NCBI GenBank assembly: GCA_018873245.2
Contig: JAEMBT020000006.1
Span: forward strand, 4,579,855-4,643,854
Direction of reading: 5' to 3'
Source: Archegozetes longisetosus
Taxonomy: Eukaryota > Arthropoda > Arachnida > Sarcoptiformes > Trhypochthoniidae
DNA: 64,000 bases
The notes under the pieces are model-generated. The model made no database searches. It saw nothing but the letters and a program-made list of their open reading frames with translations, and was not told the DNA's origin. Both the position numbers and the translations under genes were made by a program. Shown piece by piece: positions 60,659-64,000 of the stretch; positions within the stretch are counted from its first letter, which is position 1, and every line of letters begins with the position of its first letter.

Positions 60659-61549
60659 GTGTTAGTCTTTTTTTCATTTATAAAAAACACATGCTTTAAT
60701 ACGTACGCTTTCTTAGTTGTAAATCAAAATTTTCCATAAGTTGATATGATTTTTCATAGGGTTTGATACGAATTAGTTAGTAAAATGCATATTATTTGGC
60801 TAAGGATTTTACGAAAAGTTGCATATGGCGTATCAAAAATAAATCCTAATACTGCACATTAAATATTGAGAACCATAACAAAACGTGTACTTGCATAAAT
60901 ATTGTATTTCAAATAGATTGTTAGTATGTGCCACCCATAATAATACATTTTCTCAACTAAATCTGAAAAGATATTCTAATAACTTAAAGTATTAGAATGC
61001 ACTGCAGTATCATTATACATTTACAGTTTATATTTCAAATTTGAGTCATAAATGTTTCTTAAAAGGATATAAATTTCAAAAAATATTTTTCTGAAAAAGT
61101 CTTATTTTTCAAACATAATATGCCATCATACTAGAACTCAATAAAGTAATAATCCTTGGAAGCAACCGGAATTGATGCATTGTTGTGTGGTTCCTTCCAT
61201 CAAGCCATTATATATATCAGATATTAAGAAAGGCATAAAATATTCAATATAATAGAGAAGAAATCGCGAATGAAAATTGACGAGAAATTGATGTGCACCA
61301 CAGGATGGTTGATATAGTAACAGCCTTTTTCTAACTATTCGGATTATTAATTTACTGAGTATATTTTCATGTCGTATACTAAGCATGCATACAATTAGTT
61401 TTGCAAGATTATTTAGTGTGAATTATGAAACATTCACAAATTTATGGGACCTCATGAAATGGATAATAATGTTCCTATTCTGTAGAAATATCAACTTTCT
61501 CATTTGTAAAATGAAAATTTTACATATTCTAAACATATATTATTAAATT

Positions 61550-63658
61550 TTCTGTAGTCAGTAAATGTTTGTGTTACGTAATTTAGAACGAACTCCTTCT
61601 ACTATACCTCGAATGCAATTTATAAGATCTATTTCATGACATGGTTTTGCCGGTCTTCTCATAAATAATTGATTTTCTTAAGACAATTATTATATGCTAG
61701 CATTTTATGCGAAGCCTTACAACTATCTCACTCTCGTAAAAGTATTATAAATCCTTTCCCTGAAACTATTGCATAAGATAAAGGCTCTTTGCAAATATTT
61801 TCCTAGGGAAAATTAATTTAATTAAAAAAAATACTAAACAAATAATATTGAAAGTGAAAATGCTTTTAGTCAATTTGTTCATTCAAACAAGTCTCTTACT
61901 TAACATGTTTCGCAACATGAAGAACTAGTTTGAACTAGAAATAATTACATCAAGACAACCAGAAGATAACTAGTTTTCCGAAACTTAAGAATCGTTTTTG
62001 ATTTAAAATAATATTTTGAGTGAGAAACCCGTTAATTCAATCAAAAGCAATATACAAGTAATTTTCGATATTGGAGATAGGGTTTATTCCTTCCCTATTA
62101 AAGATAAAGTTCCCTCAACTGATTTCGATTTGAAATAAGAAGACTCAAATTAAAAAACAATTTTGAATAGTGTTTTAATCTTCGTAATAGCTTAACTCTA
62201 AGTACTTAACAAAAATTAGTTATTAATTGATAGTATAAACACGACTAAAGGAAGGGTTTTGTAAAATTGTTTACTTTATACTTTATTGTTGATATTGAAT
62301 ATTGATATTGAAAAATATGGTTTAAAAAAATTGACTGACCTTTAGCAATAGGTCAAATATTTAATCATGAAACCCAAAAGCACAAATATTATAGGTTTTG
62401 CTAAATTATTCGTCTAAATTAAGTGAATTATTTTAATTATACATGATTGATAAATAAACGTTATTTCCTAAAGAATAAAATATTGTCGAACACTAGTCTA
62501 TTTCAATTAGGTTTTTATAAGATTAATATTCGATCGTTAAAAATATTCAAGTGTACAGCTCGATAGAGTGCATTTCCATGGATTTATTTATTGCTTAATA
62601 AATTATTAATTAATTTTGAATGTTGATCATAGAAGAGGTTATCCGTCATCATTTATTGGAAAGTTTAGTTTCATTCGGTATTATATCGAAGCAGTAGTTC
62701 ATAAAGACTGGGATAGTTTTAAAGAAGTTATCTTTGGTGTCATCTCATCACTTAATGGCTTTGAATACGAGATATTTGTAACGAAAAATTAATTTCAAGT
62801 TCGATTCTCTTAATATAACCATTTTTGTGAAATTTATTCCACAGAAACCTATAATAAGAAATATACAAAAGAAGATCGGATTTTATAACTATTATATTGA
62901 ACTTTATTCTAAACTGGATAAAAGGTGAATATACTAAGTTTGTATTATATATCTGAGAATCTCAAACAAATATACCAAATAATCTCAACTATTTAAACAG
63001 TAATTTTATTTTTAGGCTTTTATATTTTATTTTACAAGTTGTATTATGCTTAAACTCTCTAATCTAACATTTAATCATATTTGTGCACATTCCCAGAATA
63101 TTTTTCAACAATAATTGTTATAAAAAAACATAATCCTATTTTTTAAGCCTTCCCATTGTCTCAGTCAGTAGTCCTTCTAAAAATTTGTAAACTATTATTA
63201 ACTTTTTCTATTAGTTCTTTCAATATTCCCAGAACTTAATCATTGATAAAGTCATTTTGGAAAATATGAGTTTAAAAAAATTTAAATTCATTGATTGAAA
63301 AAATGTTATCAGAATTATTTCAAGTAGTTTAAGATTAATATTATTTCTATTATTAAAATTAGCCAAAATACTCTCTAGTTTCGATCTTCTCTACTATCAC
63401 CATATTTTAAGGTTTAAATCCAAATCAATCTAGCTATAATCACAATAAAATAATTCTACAACATATTCTATATTTTTAATGGCAGTTGAGTATAGATTTG
63501 CTGCCAACGCACGTAAAAGAACGTATCATAAACTAGAACTTTAACTACAAGAAAAACAGAACCACTATTTTGTAAAACTCAAGTCACGAAATAATAACAA
63601 GAAAAGTTTAGACTTCGTTGAACCAAGTGTAAGATATTATTTAGAAAGAATACTGTTA
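61550..63658 (+). repeat. Segmental duplicate of arrestin gene region 55.94-58.18 kb
   Basis: From about 61550 the sequence follows 55940 onwards with moderate divergence. For example TATAAGATCTATTTCATGAC matches TATAAGATCTGTTTCACGAC. It continues through exons 4 and 5, has a shortened intron 5, and ends inside exon 6 at 63658, where similarity stops abruptly. Orientation is the same, so this is a tandem-type duplication with the original about 5.6 kb away. Confidence 0.85.
62633..63658 (+). pseudogene. Truncated arrestin-domain pseudogene (exons 4-6 copy)
   Basis: Exon 4 copy: 62633-62771, open, with GYPSSFIGKFSFIRYYIEAV and a 3-base deletion relative to the parent. Its donor, GTACTT in the parent, has become ATATTT, so splicing is lost. 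Exon 5 copy: 62845 to about 62930, open, but its end and donor differ. Exon 6 copy: about 63497-63658, with a TAA where the parent has codons for the LTLSL segment, and cut off before the second half. Exons 1-3 and the PPxY tail are absent. It is not expected to make a functional protein. Confidence 0.85.
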
Positions 63659-64000
63659 AGTAGTGGTCAGTGTTTCCGAGAGTCTTGATTTCGGGAATTT
63701 TCGAGATTACTCTCAATCGAGAACGAGAATAATTTCAAGACTCGAAAAGTCTCGTAAATTTTTTGATGAACTTTAATAATACTTAAGCTTCAGCTAGAAT
63801 TATTTATTGATTAGTTAAAAATATTACTTATTATTTCAGCTCAGAAATAAATGTTTATCCCTTACTAATTAAGCATTGATAACTCAGTGATAAAACGAAG
63901 TAATACTCTATTTAACTTGTCTTTCATAAAAGAGTTAAATTTCATTCATTTTAGGTTTGTAGATAATTATGTGATTTCGTTTGTTTTTAATCAACGAGCG
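63659..64000. other. End of window, no feature seen
   Basis: After the duplication breakpoint there is a short patch of repeated TCTCGA/CTCGAAA-like words (63680-63760), then AT-rich sequence. Confidence 0.4.

Noticed and set aside
61138..61386. 82-codon minus-strand frame
   Set aside because: No family motif, no splice neighbours, and composition expected from AT-rich DNA.

Overview
This is AT-rich nuclear DNA from an animal, most likely an arthropod. The genes have canonical GT-AG introns, many of only 60-75 bases. Short TTAGG-type runs (the arthropod telomere motif), tRNA-derived SINEs and several Tc1/mariner, hAT, Merlin and Mutator-like DNA transposons are present. The lineage keeps a MET-type receptor, which flies lack, so I lean towards a mite or other chelicerate; this guess is weak.

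Region 1 (1-3161): a 130-bp tandem repeat and a short DNA transposon with matching target-site duplications. Region 2 (3162-20751): one complete receptor tyrosine kinase of the MET/RON family on the plus strand. I rebuilt it as 10 exons, including a 58-base microexon; every splice phase agrees and the product is 1406 residues. Its introns hold many transposon relics: a nested element whose inner copy carries heat-shock-element-like arrays (intron 2), a Merlin element split by a SINE (intron 4) and a hAT relic (intron 8).

Region 3 (20851-24194): a decayed mariner flanked by TA and containing a Tc1-like relic. Region 4 (24221-33311): a 9.07-kb Mutator-like element with a 9-bp target duplication. 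Its inverted ends are built from a GTCGCC-rich minisatellite. It encodes a frameshifted FLYWCH/MULE transposase and contains a nested DD34D mariner, a large inverted repeat and a GC-rich island of consecutive hairpins that may be a structured RNA.

Region 5 (33.4-43 kb): one orphan minus-strand exon, a Tc1 relic, two inverted-repeat elements with clear target duplications and several other hairpins; otherwise I see nothing coding. Region 6 (43-64 kb): an arrestin-domain cluster. It has a 295-residue gene (5 exons), a 368-residue gene with two PPxY motifs (6 exons) and a partial, broken duplicate of the second. Between the two intact genes, on the minus strand, lies a small secreted protein resembling the plant self-incompatibility S1/SPH family, followed by an exon with a divergent dynein-light-chain fold. 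The S1-like gene is the most unexpected protein in the window.
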